Source: Berberis thunbergii (taxonomy: Eukaryota > Streptophyta > Magnoliopsida > Ranunculales > Berberidaceae). From it: a stretch of DNA of 64,000 nt. The notes under the pieces are model-generated. The model did no database searches. It saw nothing but the letters and a program-made list of their open reading frames with translations, and had not been told where the DNA came from. Shown piece after piece: positions 34,371 through 46,530 of the stretch. The stretch spans positions 124,001 through 188,000 of the forward strand of contig QNQO01006982.1 in assembly GCA_003290165.1 (NCBI GenBank), in the 5' to 3' direction. Position numbers and translations under genes: made by a program. Numbering within the stretch: position 1 is the first letter of the stretch; every line of letters starts with the position of its first letter.

Positions 34371-35076
34371 ACAGCGACCGCAAAAATGAATTAGTATAGT
34401 TGAGTCAGCATCTTCACGCTCAAACGGAATAACATTCTAATATTAGCAAAGGCCACTCACATCGATACAAATATCGTATGGCCAGTGCCCAGAAAAAAGC
34501 TACTTAGGATGCCAACCCGAGCTTACGGCGCCTGACTCGGCACAAACGCTCTGACACATACGCTCGGCCATCGCAACTCGCCCATAGCAGCAGCCACAAC
34601 AGATCGATCAGACAAGTAAGGCAAGCCTCAAGCAGCTTACCTTGGGGACAAGACACAGCTCGGACAACTCAACCCTTAGCTAAATTGTCCGCAACATGCC
34701 CACTATTGGACATGACTACCCAGCGATGACCCTGAGTCATTCACAATGCAAAACGGTCAAGTTTTCAACTAGCCTATGTCAAAGCAAGACGACGAGGCGA
34801 AACGAAAAACATGCAATAGAGACAACAAGCATGAAACGGATAAAATTGTTTTCATTAATGGTCAAAACGGAAAGGGGTGCAAACACACAAAGTTTACTCC
34901 TTACCAGGACAAGGTACAAAAATAGAAGAGCTAAGCCTAATGGAAGAAAGAGCAGGAGTTGCATCCACATGCGCCATGACCCCGACATTAGGGTCCAAAG
35001 TGTCTTCCTCGTCCGATGACGCAGAGGTAATAGACAAGTCTACATACGACATCTTCTTATAACGACTGAGATCCCA
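34371..35076. other. Spacer of Tat copy B
   Basis: No coding region recognised; corresponds to 21531-22084 of copy A. Confidence 0.4.
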
Positions 35077-37290
35077 CTACGAATGATCCCCCTTCATCAA
35101 CACCAGCAACTTCAACCTGCCTTGTACAACCCAGCGGAACTCGCATTTGCCTTGTTCCCAAATAAGTTCCTCCTCACGCACCTTCGCATCAATAAGTTCA
35201 CGCTCCAATAGCTCCAACTTGCCAGTCTTCACAACACTAAGCTCATGCCACTCCAATTCAAGCTGGTCCTCGACCTTCCCTGCCTCTCGAGCATAGAACT
35301 TTACATCGGATTCTAATTGTTGCTTCTGAGCAGCCCAGTCGGCCTCCTTCAAAGCATTCTCTTTAGTAAGAGACCACAGTTCAGAATGCGCCTTAGCCAC
35401 AGCTTCCAGCACAACCTCTACTTCTCGGCTGGTCCAATCCAACTCCTATTTGAGTCTATCTCTCTCGAACACTGCCACAGACAGATCATGTTCAAGGACC
35501 TTCAGACGAGCCCCTTGAATCTCAGCAGCCACGGTTGATTGATCCAGCCTCTTCTTCTCAGTCTGCTTCTATAGCCGCTCAATTTCATAAAGCGCATCAG
35601 AATACAGCGCCTGCATGCAAGAAAACACGCTCCAAGGTGTATACCCTTTCACGAGCCGCCTCGACTTCCGTCTCAGCATAGCCACGTGGCTCAAGTGAGA
35701 CATACCCAGCATAAGGTATTTCAAGCCCTTGTCCATACACCCTTCTAGCGTATCCTCTTGGGTTTGGAGCGCAATCCATCAGCCAGCTATGACGCCTGCT
35801 TATATGCTTTCTCGAAGCACACTCTACGTCCACCTTTTGGTGTTAGTCCTGTGAACTCATATTTACCAAGTCCGATGCAAACATGTTTATCCGCGCATCC
35901 GAATAAAGCTTTCCCGGATCAAGAATTACGCCAGCACCACCCTTCATGGTTGCCATTCTCCTTAGGCTCTCCTCCGTGACTTTTCCTTGTTGACAGCAGC
36001 CGACCCTTTATTGCAAGATGACTCGACGGGATCCAAAGGGAAAAGCGGAAGCAAATTATCCAGAGGACCCTCCAAAACTTCTAGTTGTGGCTTGGAACAA
36101 GACGGTGAGCAACGCGGACTACATGAAACTTGGCATGTGCCACCATGACCACTTTCAGACTGCACGCCAGCGGAATGATCAAATCCTACAACCTCAGTCA
36201 AATCCTTGCAAGAGCCTTCTATCGGAACAATCCCACTCGAATTCAACACCGACAGAAGCCGCCATTGCGACCCACACCAAACGATCATTCAAAGATTCGA
36301 CCTGCGCGTCGCTAAGGTTCGACTTGTCTACAACTCCTGTGAACCACAGGTAATTTTTCTTCAAGTCGGACACATCAGTCTCCACCTCAACAGGCTTAGT
36401 AGACTTGCATTTTTCTCTCACTAAAGCGGGTTGTGCTAAAGGCAACCCAGTTCTAACACGAGACCTCTTCCTCACAAAAGAGGCGAGCGTTTCAGATGGC
36501 TCCTCCACGTCAGATAGAATGAGAAATTTGGCCCCAACAACCTTCATCTTCTTTGAAGGGGCTCCATTTTCCAACTTAATTCGTGATACTCGGTACAGAG
36601 TGAGGGAAACGTGTTAGTTGTCTCACAACCCTTTATAGATGAAGTTGGAAACTCTTATGACATCAACCACGTTCCTTTTTGGCAAGCCACGGAACGTCTA
36701 CATGATGTTTTGCTCCTCTAAGGTAAGAGGAGTAGTGGGAAACCTTCCTGCAAAGAAACACAAGCAATTATCAGCCAGACCGCGATCAAGCATATCAAAG
36801 TTACAGGAAAGGATTTAACTTATGAAGCTGCCTAAACTCTTGCTCAAGCAGACAACCCTTGCATCAAAAATACTTTGAATTCGCCGGGACCAAAAAACAA
36901 TACTTTTGCCAGAACTTGAAATCATCGGGCAGATTCACAAAGAAAGCTAGAGACGTCATCTTACTCGCAGAGTCACGCTGACGCCGGCTTCCTTAGCACA
37001 GATCAGAATCAGAAGGATAATCCTATATCCATTAGCCCCAACTGGGCCGAAGGAATCCCCAGGAGATCCAAGAACTTCCAAATCATATCCAGTTTGAAGC
37101 ATCCCACGATGAAACAGGTCGGAGGCGACATTGGCGTTTGGACACCCGTCAAGACATACAACGGCAGGTCCTCATGGACCCCAAACTTTGTATGGATTTC
37201 GGCAAGGCCAATCTCGTACAACAACCTGTCTTCGAAAAACTTGAGGCCCTTGGCCAAGGTTGTGTCATCAAGAAGGTTTTGTTGAGCCAT
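35077..37290 (-). pseudogene. Antisense ORF of Tat copy B
   Basis: Minus-strand homologue of the copy A ORF. Its N-terminal part (37290-37009) is LAKGLKFFEDRLLYEIGLAE, EDLPLYVLTGVQTPMSPPTC and WKFLDLLGIPSAQLG, the same block as in copy A. The middle is riddled with stops and frameshifts (LDNLLPLFPLDPVESSCNKG near 36060 is still clear). The C-terminal coiled coil (35442-35077) contains AAQKQQLESDVKFYAREAGK and LIWEQGKCEFRWVV. Comparing both copies shows one ancestral protein of several hundred residues with an N-terminal globular part and a helical tail. Confidence 0.75.
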
Positions 37291-37541
37291 GAAAAAGATG
37301 AATAATCCTTTCTAAACAGATGATGAAGATAGCGGTAGCTTAAGAAGCAAGGAAAGTAGAAGAGTCAGAGTCTGCATTACGGATGACCTAAATAGGTATT
37401 TGGTTCCCACCTCTTTTCTGCTGGAACAACGCAAGTTCAATTAATGCAGTGCGCAGCTCAAGCAACAATTCAGACTCAATCATCATGAGCAGCAAATCCC
37501 TTCAAAAGATGACTTAGAGAACCGATGTGATGACACACTAA

Positions 37542-37917
37542 CTCAGGGGGAGTGGCTGATGATACATAAAAATGGTCACACCCCTGAGCCATACACCTGT
37601 TAAGATGATCTCGAGGAACTACGGGCCTCAGCATCATCCCAACACTGATTCGGCCCAAGCGGTTCTAAGCCCGCCCAATTCAGTCCACCAGAAGGACTCG
37701 AATACTCACAACATGCTAGGTCCACACGTCTCACATCTAAGTCCTACTAAGGCAAGTACCTCGAGGATCTGCTTTGGACGGGCAACTACAACAACTCTCT
37801 ACTTCCAAATAGGAAACAAATACCAAAGTACATTCGACACAGGAAAACTCCTTTCTACGGATTGCTCTTGGATTGTGAATTATCTCCCACGTATCTAGGA
37901 GCACAAGGCTAATAGGG
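37542..37917 (+). repeat. Polypurine tract and truncated 3' LTR of Tat copy B
   Basis: CTCAGGGGGAGTGGC (37542-37556) is followed by TGATGATACATAAAAATGG, which aligns with the reverse complement of 18729 onward (GATGATCTCGAG, CCAACACTGAT, CACGTATCTAGGAGCACAAG). Alignment ends near 37917, so about half the LTR is missing. Confidence 0.8.
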
Positions 37918-38278
37918 AATTATCAACCGAACCACCACACCGTCGACCTCCTCCTCAACCTCTTCTCACCCTATCTCCCCCACTTTTCCGCTCTCTCTCT
38001 TTTCCATCAAAAATCATCACCACCCCACCACCATCAACCGCACCACTACACCGCCAGCCTCCTCATCTCTCCCTTTCTTTCCTCTTATGTGTTTTTTCTT
38101 CTTCCCTTCTCTATTTTTCTTCGTCTTATTCTCTTATTTTCTTCACAACAAAATGTTATTAATTAACAAACACAAATTGGAATTTTAGAAATACAAAAAA
38201 CAAATTTACAATACAAAAACAAACAAACATTAAACATTAGATCTTCCATTAATCTTTGAAAATATTACAAAACAAATA
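37918..38278. other. Pyrimidine-rich low-complexity stretch
   Basis: CT-rich and CCACCA-rich to about 38110, then AT-rich; nothing coding recognised. Confidence 0.4.
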
Positions 38279-38527
38279 TTAATTATCTTGGAGACGGTCA
38301 ACAAAGTCTTTCAGGGGATAACGTTCCTCTTCGTCAGAGGACTAGTAGTCCACTAATGAATTCCCACCATCACCATCATCATCGTTCTCTGATGAGAACG
38401 ATGGTGATTCACTGTCCTCTTCCTCCTTTGACCGTCCTTCTTCCTCATCATTATCCTCCTCCTCATCTGAATACAATGTCGAGTGGGGGTCCTCATACTA
38501 GAAAGAGACGTCTTCTGGATCGCTCAT
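38279..38527 (-). pseudogene. Small acidic protein relic, unidentified
   Basis: Minus-strand frame starting MSDPEDVSF and ending VDRLQDN-stop, 82 codons with two in-frame stops. Acidic blocks YSDEEEDNDEEEGRSKEEE and SENDDDDGGNS dominate. Not recognised; it could be the tail of a transposon gene. The acidic bias is clear but coding status is uncertain. Confidence 0.35.
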
Positions 38528-38940
38528 TTCATCTCATTTTTCATCTAAGTTTTCTTATTTAAACATTGGCTTTTTTCTCTTCATCTTCTCTTCTTTATCT
38601 TGAATTGGTGATGAATACTAATAGACTACTCCCTTTTTATAATGCTCAATTTAAATGACATTTGTTTCCCAATCAATTATATTTGTCTTCTCAAGCAATT
38701 CTATTTGTCTTCCTAAGTAATTTTCTTGTGATTATGCAATCATGGTGGTTTTTCCAAGTATGCATTAGCACTTCTAAAAGGTTGTTTGAATCTCATAGAC
38801 AAATGAAAAAGTGGAAATAATTCCCCGAGATACAATAGCAAAAGCAAGCCCAATAATAACAATCTCAGTAAATGGATGCGAATGTGATATTACAAATTGC
38901 AGAAATTATGCAATTGTTTGAAACAAAGTCGGGTTTGACA
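38528..38940. other. AT-rich stretch without recognised features
   Basis: Nothing supported beyond AT-rich sequence. Confidence 0.3.
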
Positions 38941-38944
38941 CATC

Positions 38945-39550
38945 TTTGCAGGAGTCACTGCGTTTGGAAAGAAAACAGACTCTGTCCATTTTTTAATTTT
39001 TGTATTTGAATCTTTTTTTCAATTCCTATGGGTTTGCTACAGTATTGACATATTTGATTTATTGCTAAAACCCACTTTTGATCTTCTCAAGTTGGGAAAG
39101 GTCAAAAGTGAGGTTTAACAATAAATCAAACATGCCAATAGTGTATCAAACTCATAGGAATTGAAAAATGAAAATAAGATTTAAATACAAAAAAATTTGA
39201 ACAGAGTCTGGTTTTTGTCCAAATGCAATTGTCGCTGCGAGGATATTAATTTCATTCGCAGCAACCGCTGCGTTTGGACAGAATCCAGACTCTGTCCAAA
39301 ATTTTCAAATTCTGTATTTGAACATTATTTTTTATTTTTTTTCAATTTCTATGGGTTTAATAAACTATTGTCATATTTGATTTATTGCTAAACCCTACTT
39401 TTGAACACCCCAACTTGAGAGGTCAGAAATGGGGTTTAGCAATAAATCAAATATGTCAATATTGTAGCAAACTCATAGGAATTAAAAAAAATTTCAAATA
39501 CAAAAAATCAAAAAATGTACAGAGTCTATTTTCTGTCCAAATGTAGAGGC
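38945..39550. repeat. Two tandem foldback units
   Basis: Unit 1 has arms about 38960-39065 and 39105-39225; unit 2 has arms about 39270-39395 and 39425-39545. In both, GTTTGGA...GACTCTGTCC opens the left arm and GTCCAAATG closes the right arm, with TATTGACATATTTGATTTAT-like sequence and its reverse complement inside. The two units are direct repeats of each other with a period of about 310 bp. Confidence 0.75.
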
Positions 39551-39709
39551 TCTTGCGATGATGTGTCTTATCCTCGCACAAGCCATTGCATCATACTCTT
39601 TGTAATTTAGATAGGTTCTCATGAGCGCTGCGATTTTGAGAGTATTGCTCGCATGAGTCGCCGTTGCGTTTGGGTACAAACTTTTACTACTCAATTATGT
39701 GTCATGGTT

Positions 39710-39800
39710 ATTTTGAAATCCTCGAGAGGGCTTAGACAGGGAGACCCGCTCTCCCATTTTGTATTCATTCTGCTAGCTGAAGTCTTGAGCGGGAATTAGA
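39710..39800 (+). pseudogene. Short LINE reverse-transcriptase fragment
   Basis: Frame ILKSSRGLRQGDPLSHFVFI continues LLAEVLSGN and stops. RGLRQGDPLSP-FLFIL-AEVLS is the hallmark block of plant L1-type reverse transcriptases. Only about 30 codons remain. Confidence 0.8.
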
Positions 39801-40735
39801 AAACATAATTTTATTTTTTGAATATGAAGGGAAAAAATAAATTTTTTGAGAAGCAAATATGCAAATGGAAGTGTTTTTGTTGTGTTTTTATATACTATGC
39901 ATGCAAATAGTATAAGAAATGAAAATGCAATTGCAAATACTCACAAAATTCTTAACTGCATTATATAACCAGCATCCCAAAATTCATAGATATACAAACT
40001 AAACATATGGGCATCTCGGATCAGACGCCAACATTAACAATTGGCTATAAACAAGATCAACATTTGCAATCGCAAATAGTGCTTTCTGCATGAGGCGGTA
40101 ACTGTATTCTTGTTGCACCATCGATATGAGAGATCTGAGTGCACCGTGCACACTTTTTATAAAATCGAGGCGATAACTGTATTTTTGCTGCACCATCGAC
40201 AAATTATTTTGCCCACGCATAGGTTCTGGCGAATGTGGGTTTCCCACTCGTAGGAATCGCCGCAAGGGCGAATGGGAAAAAAACAAGGTGAAAAAAAAGG
40301 AAAAGAAGATTAAAAAAAACTAGAGAAGAAGATGAAGATGAAAGGATGTGGGATGAGAGGTGGCAGTTGCAAGGTGGTGGTGGTGAATGGGAAGAGGAGG
40401 AGATGGCAGCTGTGGAGAAGAAAAAGAGAGAAGAAGATGAGGGTTAGGGTATTTTATTTATATAGTGGTGTCCTTTAGTAGGTCCGAAAAAATTTAAAAA
40501 TGGTGGGTGGTGGTGTCCATCAGTATAAGTGGGGTGCTATTTAGTAGACACCATACACAAAAACAAGTTTGACTTACCTCTCCACCAACACCAACATGTT
40601 CACCGGCCATACTTTGATCTCCCTCTTCAGACTGTGGTTCTCTCCCTCTTCAACAGATTGTATAAACCTAGGGTTTCATTGGGATAAAGAAGAAAGAGGG
40701 GAAAGAGGGAATATAAAGAAACAAGCATGTGCTGG
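39801..40735. repeat. Repeat sequence related to 48900-49610
   Basis: No gene. A hairpin-like block (40205-40262: TAGGTTCTGGCGAATGTGGG ... CCCACTCGTAGGAATCGCC), a purine-rich stretch and GGTGGTGGTGTCC-type sequence recur in the same order at 49155-49590. A direct repeat with GTAACTGTATT(C/T)TTG(T/C)TGCACCATCGA lies at about 40096 and 40169 (period about 73). Confidence 0.5.
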
Positions 40736-40900
40736 TAGGGTGGGCACTGTCCGGATCGATTCCAAAGTTTGAGGAACATAATTTGAACCGATTAAATTTA
40801 ACAGATCCGGTCAAGTCCGGATTCCCTCATTTTGAACATTGGGACCGAAACTAACTCGAATCGTTTGAAACAGTCCGGTTCCCACGGTTCCAAATTACAC

Positions 40901-41780
40901 ATCAATTTATTTTTCATTTTTTTCATTTTGTACTTGTTCAAGATACAATCATAAGTCACAAAGGTGCAAATTCAAATTCAGCAAATTCAGCAAGTAGCTG
41001 ATCATGTACAGTCAAATTCAAATTCACAAACTCATGTTCTGTTGTTTCTTTCTGATCAATCAAGAAGCTTAAATGTAACATGCTTGAACTCAACTATGAA
41101 AATTCATAATGAATAAAGGCTAGCTTTGTTGTAATGTGTATACAAACATGACGATACCTACAACTATATAATGCAAACCATGTATAGTCATTGGATGACC
41201 ATGTACAACATGAACAAATCAACAAACCATCTAAAAGAATTTTGCATATCAATTAACAAGGAATCAGCAACAACTACTCCTATGTAAAGGACCAGGGAAT
41301 ACTTCTTCTGCATATCAATTAACAAGGAATCAGCTGCAAGGGATCAGCAGCAAGTACTCCTATCAAAAGCTAGTGACCAAGGATTACTTTTTATCAGTAG
41401 CAAGTATTTGTATTTATATGAAAAGCAAGCAGCAGCAAGAAGTTGCACGCAGCAGCAACAGCAGCAAGTTTTTTTTCCGCAGGCCTGGTCCCTGTATAAA
41501 CAAACTACAATCAAAGCAAACCACCCAACCACAAATCATGTCATTGTTCAATCAAAACAAGTCCTCTCTACTCTCTAGCATAAAGATTTATAAGCAAGTC
41601 AATACCCAAAAACAATGGAATACATCAAAATGAAATCCAACAACACAATAAGATTTAAATAATAATCATATTGAACAACGCCATGTCCATGCAATTAACA
41701 TCAAGTTTAGATGCAATTTTGTATGGCATTCAAACATAATATGTTACCCAAAACCAATGGAATACATCAAGTGAAAATGC
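40901..41780. other. hAT-1 interior, non-coding
   Basis: AT-rich sequence with a degenerate CAG microsatellite (about 41424-41470) and a near-repeat of CATATCAATTAACAAGGAATC at about 41246 and 41312. No gene recognised. Confidence 0.4.
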
Positions 41781-41999
41781 TCAAAAGCGAGGATACGCTT
41801 GATAAGTAGCAATAAATTCTTTGTATTTGATTGCTCCAAATTTGGGTGGATTGAGCTCATAATCAATCAGCTCTTTAGCAGGTTGAATAATGTTGTCTAC
41901 CGCAGGAGCAAGGAAGTTTCAATGGTTGTTCTTGCAAGTTGCAACAGTTGAATTAGTCACAACTCGGTGTTCAGCACTATGAAACATCCCATTGCTGAT
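41781..41999 (-). pseudogene. Captured C-terminal fragment of a 2-oxoglutarate/Fe(II) dioxygenase
   Basis: Minus strand reads ISNGMFHSAEHRVVTNSTVA, then after small frameshifts RTTIET-like and FLAPAVDNIIQPAKELIDYE, LNPPKFGAIKYKEFIATYQA, and a stop. This is the C-terminal segment of plant 2OG-Fe(II) dioxygenases, including the EHRV motif whose His is the third iron ligand region and whose Arg binds 2-oxoglutarate through the downstream RxS/RTT motif. A 7-bp duplication (ACTTGCA) and a missing base shift the frame near 41930. It lacks all upstream exons. Its position inside a hAT with intact 8-bp duplication suggests gene-fragment capture. Confidence 0.72.
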
Positions 42000-42693
42000 A
42001 ATTTACATTATTTATTTAATTTTTTATCATCTAATACAAGAGTTGATAAAGAGAACATGTCATGAAAAAGAAATAAGCACCAATCGTCCTAAAATAATTG
42101 AACAAAATCAACTTTCTTTTCCCACTTTTAGCTATAAATTAAGACTGTTTAATTGTTCTTCTCTGTGGTCCAATTCATCTCTGAATCAGACCTTTAGAAA
42201 ATAGACGCCTTATGGTGCCAAACTAATTATTATATAACTTGGTCCTTCAGAAATTATTAAATCAGCGTGCAGAAGAAAATATGATTTTGTACACCCTTTA
42301 CTTGGTTTCTTGAATTTAGTTGTTCTGTTTCATCTATGTCAATATGATTTTGCTAGAGTTAGTTTACATAATTATTCGCTTTAACGCCAATATCAGTGAT
42401 CAAATTTGAAGGATTTGTCATATATGTTCACTTATAAGTGAGCATACAAACCATTTAAAAGATATCAAAGTTGTTTTGGAAAGCAAAAGTATTAGAGACA
42501 GAGTAGTTGTAACAGATAAGATCAATGTAGATGGTTGTTGTGTTTCTTTGACATAGATCTGCTTTCAGTACGCATCATTCATGAGACTGCTTTAACAAGT
42601 TTTTGACAATGCTAGAAACAGAACAGTTACTGTCACGTTGTGACTCAACAACATTTTTTAATTTGGCACCTGTGTAAGAAACAGAACAGTTAC
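42000..42693. other. hAT-1 interior, non-coding
   Basis: AT-rich. At 42611-42645 a stretch reading AGAAACAGAACAGTTACTGT and the following TCACG(T)TGTGACTCAA duplicates the target site plus first bases of the Gypsy LTR that begins at 42694. Confidence 0.5.
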
Positions 42694-43063
42694 TGTCACG
42701 TTTGTGACTCAATTGCTAGAAAATGGAAGTATCAACTATATTGAATAAGGACTGAAAAAAGGTTACACTTCTCTTAGCTCAAGAGCTAAGCCTGTTCTAC
42801 TTCTTCTATGCTCTGTTCTTCTCTTCTCTTCTTATTTAAAGAAAAACTTCTAACAAACTTTTAATCTTGGCAAATCACAGATGGCCACGTATGTGTGCCA
42901 TGTGATGGCCTAACTAACATAAGACAAAATTACAACATTGTCCCTTCTTCAAATATTTGAATTTGGCGCCATTGTTGTTCCTCCTTATTTTGGCGCCATT
43001 GTTCCCTCCTCCAGTTCCCGCCTATTTTTTTCATTTTCTTACTTCTTAATTCAAATCATGACA
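42694..43063 (-). repeat. 3' LTR of chromovirus
   Basis: Starts TGTCACGTTTGTGACTC and ends AATCATGACA; near-identical to 47666-48035. Confidence 0.92.
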
Positions 43064-43079
43064 ATGCCTTCTCCTTAAG
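43064..43079 (-). promoter_or_regulatory. Polypurine tract of chromovirus
   Basis: Minus strand TTAAGGAGAAGGCAT lies directly before the 3' LTR. Confidence 0.75.
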
Positions 43080-43092
43080 ATGGTCCTTGTCC

Positions 43093-46000
43093 TCAAGGAT
43101 TAAAATGAGGGAACATAGCTTGGATGTGGGGGCAGTCCTCCCAAGTAGCTTCTTTCAGGGTTGAGTTGGTCCAATGAATGAGGACCTGTGTCATGGCTCG
43201 ATTGTGGCGTGGTACAAGTCTTATGGCCAACACTACTTGAGGTTCGGTTCTGAATTTTCCTTGTGCATCCACTAGGGGCAGTAGAGGAGCATGAGTTATG
43301 GAGTTGCCAATCTTTTTTTTCAGTTGGGAGATGTGAAACACAGGATGGATCTTGGAGCCTTGTGGCAGCTGGAGGCGATAAGCTACTGCTCCTATTTTTT
43401 CACTGACTTGAAATGGTCCATAATATCTTGTTGAGAGCTTTAAGTTTCTGCGTAAATTGACTGAAGTTTGCCTATATGGTTGGAGCTTCAAGTACACTCA
43501 GTCGTCTATCTCCAGAGTTCTATCAGTGCATTGTTTGTCTGTATTAATTTTCATGCGTTCTTGGGCTTTTTGAAGATTTTCTTTGATTATACTGAGCATA
43601 TGATTCTTGTCCTTGATATATTGTTGCACATCAGCAATTGCAAGAGAATTAGTTGGTGGGAGTGCTAACAAAGGGGGTGAATACCCGTAGAGAGACGTGA
43701 AGGGGGTGGTCTGAAGGCTTGAATGGAAAGTTGTATTAAACCAATATTCCGCTAAGTAAATCCATTTCGACCACTGAGAGAGAGCATCTCCAGTCATGCA
43801 TTGCAGGTAGTTTTCTAAGCAGGCATTGGTGCGGTCTGGCCATTCATTTGTGGATGGTAGGCTGTACTCAAATTCACCTTGGTTCCTAGGGCTGAGAACA
43901 AATCTTGCCAGAATGCGCTTATGAACACTCTGTCTCTATCAGATATAATTGTTGTTGGCAGGCCATGTAATTTATATATGTTCTATAAGAAAACTTCTAC
44001 TACCGTAGAAGAGGTATATGGATGTGTAAGGTCTATGAAATGACTGAATTTTGTTAGTCTATCCACTACTACTAGCACCACTGATTTGTTGTAAGAAGGG
44101 GGTAGACCTTTTATGAAGTCTAGGGACACTTGCTGCCAAGCATGATCTGGGATAGGGAGGGGCTGAAGAAGACCACCATAAGCTGATTGTTCTCCTTTAT
44201 TTCTCTGACAGTTTTCGCATTTTGTGATATGTTTAATCACTTCTTCTTTCATTTTAGGCCAGTGGAAGTAGTGTCTCAGTCTTTGTAGAGTAGTTGTAAT
44301 ACCTAAATGACCCCCTGTGACAGAGTTGTGTAGGCTTGTGATAATGTTGGATCTAAGTTGCCCTGTGTTTCCTATATATATAAGCCCCTTGTACCTGACA
44401 ATTCCATTGATTAAGGTATGATTTGGAACAGCCGAAGGATCTATCAGCAATTGTTGCACAATGCCCTAAACCTTAGTGTCTGATGTATAGCTATCTACAA
44501 CCTCCTGTAGCCAAGTAGGTGATATAGTGGATATAGCAACACATGAAGCTTGATATTCTGAGTTCCTGGATAGTGCATCCGCAACAATATTTTTTTGTGC
44601 CATTTTTGTAGCTGATTTCATAGTCAAATCCCATAAGTTTGGATAGCCACCTTTGCTGCATCATTATAGTAACCTTTTGAGTTAAAAAGTACTGGATGTT
44701 TTGGTGATCAGTGAAGATGAATAACTTGGAGCCTAAAAGGTAGGGCCTCCATTTTTGGATGGTCGTGACAATGGCGAGCAACTCCTTCTCATAGGTTGAT
44801 AGGGTTAGATTCCTAGGACTCAATGCCTTACTAAAATTGGCAATGGGTCTATTTTGTTGGGTTAGGACTGCCCCAACTCCTTGGCTACATGCATCAGTCT
44901 CAATTATGAATGGAATACTGAAATTAGGAAGTGCTAGTACAGGGGAGTGACACATGGTCTGTTTTCAGCTATTGGAAGGCCTTAGTTTGGGATGGAGTCC
45001 ACTGAAACGAGTCTTTCTTGAGTAGTTCAGTTAGTGGCTGAGCAAGGTGTCCATATCCTTTAATAAACTTCCTGTAATATCCTGTCAAACCCAAGAAGCC
45101 CCTCAATTGTTTGATGTTAGAGGGTGTTGGCCAATCTTGCATTGCCTCTACCTTCTTAGGGTCAGCCTCCACACCTTGTACATTGATAATATGCCCCAAA
45201 TACTCTAGCCGAGCTTGAGCAAAAGAACACTTGGACATCTTGGTGTAAAGTTGGTGCTCTCTTAGTGTAGAAAGTACCACATGAAGGTGGGTGAGATGGT
45301 TGTCCATAGTATGACTGTAGATGAGAATGCCATCGAAGAACACTAATACAAACTTCCTGAGTTGATCTTGAAACACTTGATTCATCAAGACTTGAAATGT
45401 TGTGGGGGCATTAGAAACGCCAAAGGGCATACCTTAAATTCAAAATGGCCATGGTGAGTTTTGAAGGCAGTTTTCTGGATGTCATTTGGGTGGATACGTA
45501 CTTGGTGGTACCTTGATCTCAAGTCCAGCTTTGTAATATAGAAGCCCCATGCAATTCATCTAGGAACTCATCTATTAATGGCATTGAGAATTTGTCCTTA
45601 ATAGTGATCTCATTGAGCCTCCTATAGTCCACACAAAATCTCCAAGTCTCATCCTTCTTCTTGACAAGTAAAATAGGTACAACATACAGACAATGTGAAT
45701 GTTATATGAGGCCAGCATTCATCATCTCCTTGACCAACTGTTCAACGACAACTTTTTGCATATGTGGCACCTAGTAAGGGTTTTGTGAATGTGGAACAGT
45801 TTTTTGGCTTGATAGGGATCCTATGATCCAAGGGTCTGGTAGGGGGCAGCTCGGTGGGACTGTGGAATACATCCTGAAACTCAGATACTAAGGTTGTCAC
45901 TTATTGGGGAGTTTTTGGGTCTGTATGAGTATCTAAGATAGCAAAGAAGTGTCCTATAAAGGCAGGGGTATGTTTCTTTAGGAATCTTGTAAGCCCCTTG

Positions 46001-46530
46001 GGTTCCATCAGACATAGTGAGCTACTGTCTGTGATACCTTGGAGGGTTACTGGTTGTCCTTGGAGGTTCATTGTTAATTATAATTTCTCTAAGTTTATAG
46101 TGATGTCCGGAAAGGTTCTCAGCCAATCTCCCCCTAGCACCATATCATACCCACCTAGGGGTAGTAATCTTACACTGCCTTGGAAAGGAATACCCTGCAT
46201 TGTCCACTGTAAAGAGCTGCATATTGCATTGCTGTGTAGTTGCTGTCCATTGGCCACTCTTACTATCATATGGGGAGTCAATGTGGTTGGCCATTTAGTT
46301 TCCTTGACAACCCTTGGGTCTATAAAGGAGTGGGTACTCCCTGTGTCAATTAGGATTGAGATAGGCCTCTTCCTAAGTATTCTCTTCAGTAAGATGGTGT
46401 TACTAGTCATACTGCCATGAATAGCATGGAGGGATATCTCCATGTCTGATTGTATCTCTTCAATCAAGTTCTCTGTTTCTATAGAGTTTTCTATGGCATC
46501 ACGCTCTGTGTCTTCCTCGGGAACTAACAT
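43093..46530 (-). pseudogene. Chromovirus pol (PR-RT-RH-INT-chromodomain)
   Basis: Protease: ILIDTGSTHSFIDPR (about 46335). [22 protein letters not shown] (about 45670), MPFGVSNAPTTFQ (45430), and the catalytic box FFDGILIYS (about 45335), where the expected second Asp is Gly. RNase H: IETDACSQGVGAVLTQ (about 44910), YEKELLAIV and FTDHQNIQYFL. Integrase: the HHCC region from GGHLGITTTLQRLRHYFHWP to CENCQRNKG (about 44310-44200), then VSLDFIKGLPPSY and WFNTTFHSSLQTTPFTSLYG. Tail: YYGPFQVSEKIGAVAYRLQL, HPVFHISQLKK and a chromodomain-like QVLIHWTNSTLKEATWED ending at 43093. Stops or frameshifts at about 43497, 43980, 44470, 44960, 45430-45500 and 46080 make it non-functional. Confidence 0.92.

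Larger units (their letters stand above)
32575..37917 (+). mobile_element. Tat-lineage element, truncated copy B
   Basis: Same family as copy A but in the opposite orientation: gag (32575-33116), internal PPT/LTR-like junction (33120-33470), tandem array (33480-34370), antisense ORF (35077-37290, minus), polypurine tract (37542-37556) and a 3' LTR cut short at about 37917. There is no 5' LTR, leader or protease. The gag start is fused directly to the end of the MURA gene, so the left end is a deletion or recombination breakpoint. No target duplication can be given. Confidence 0.82.
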
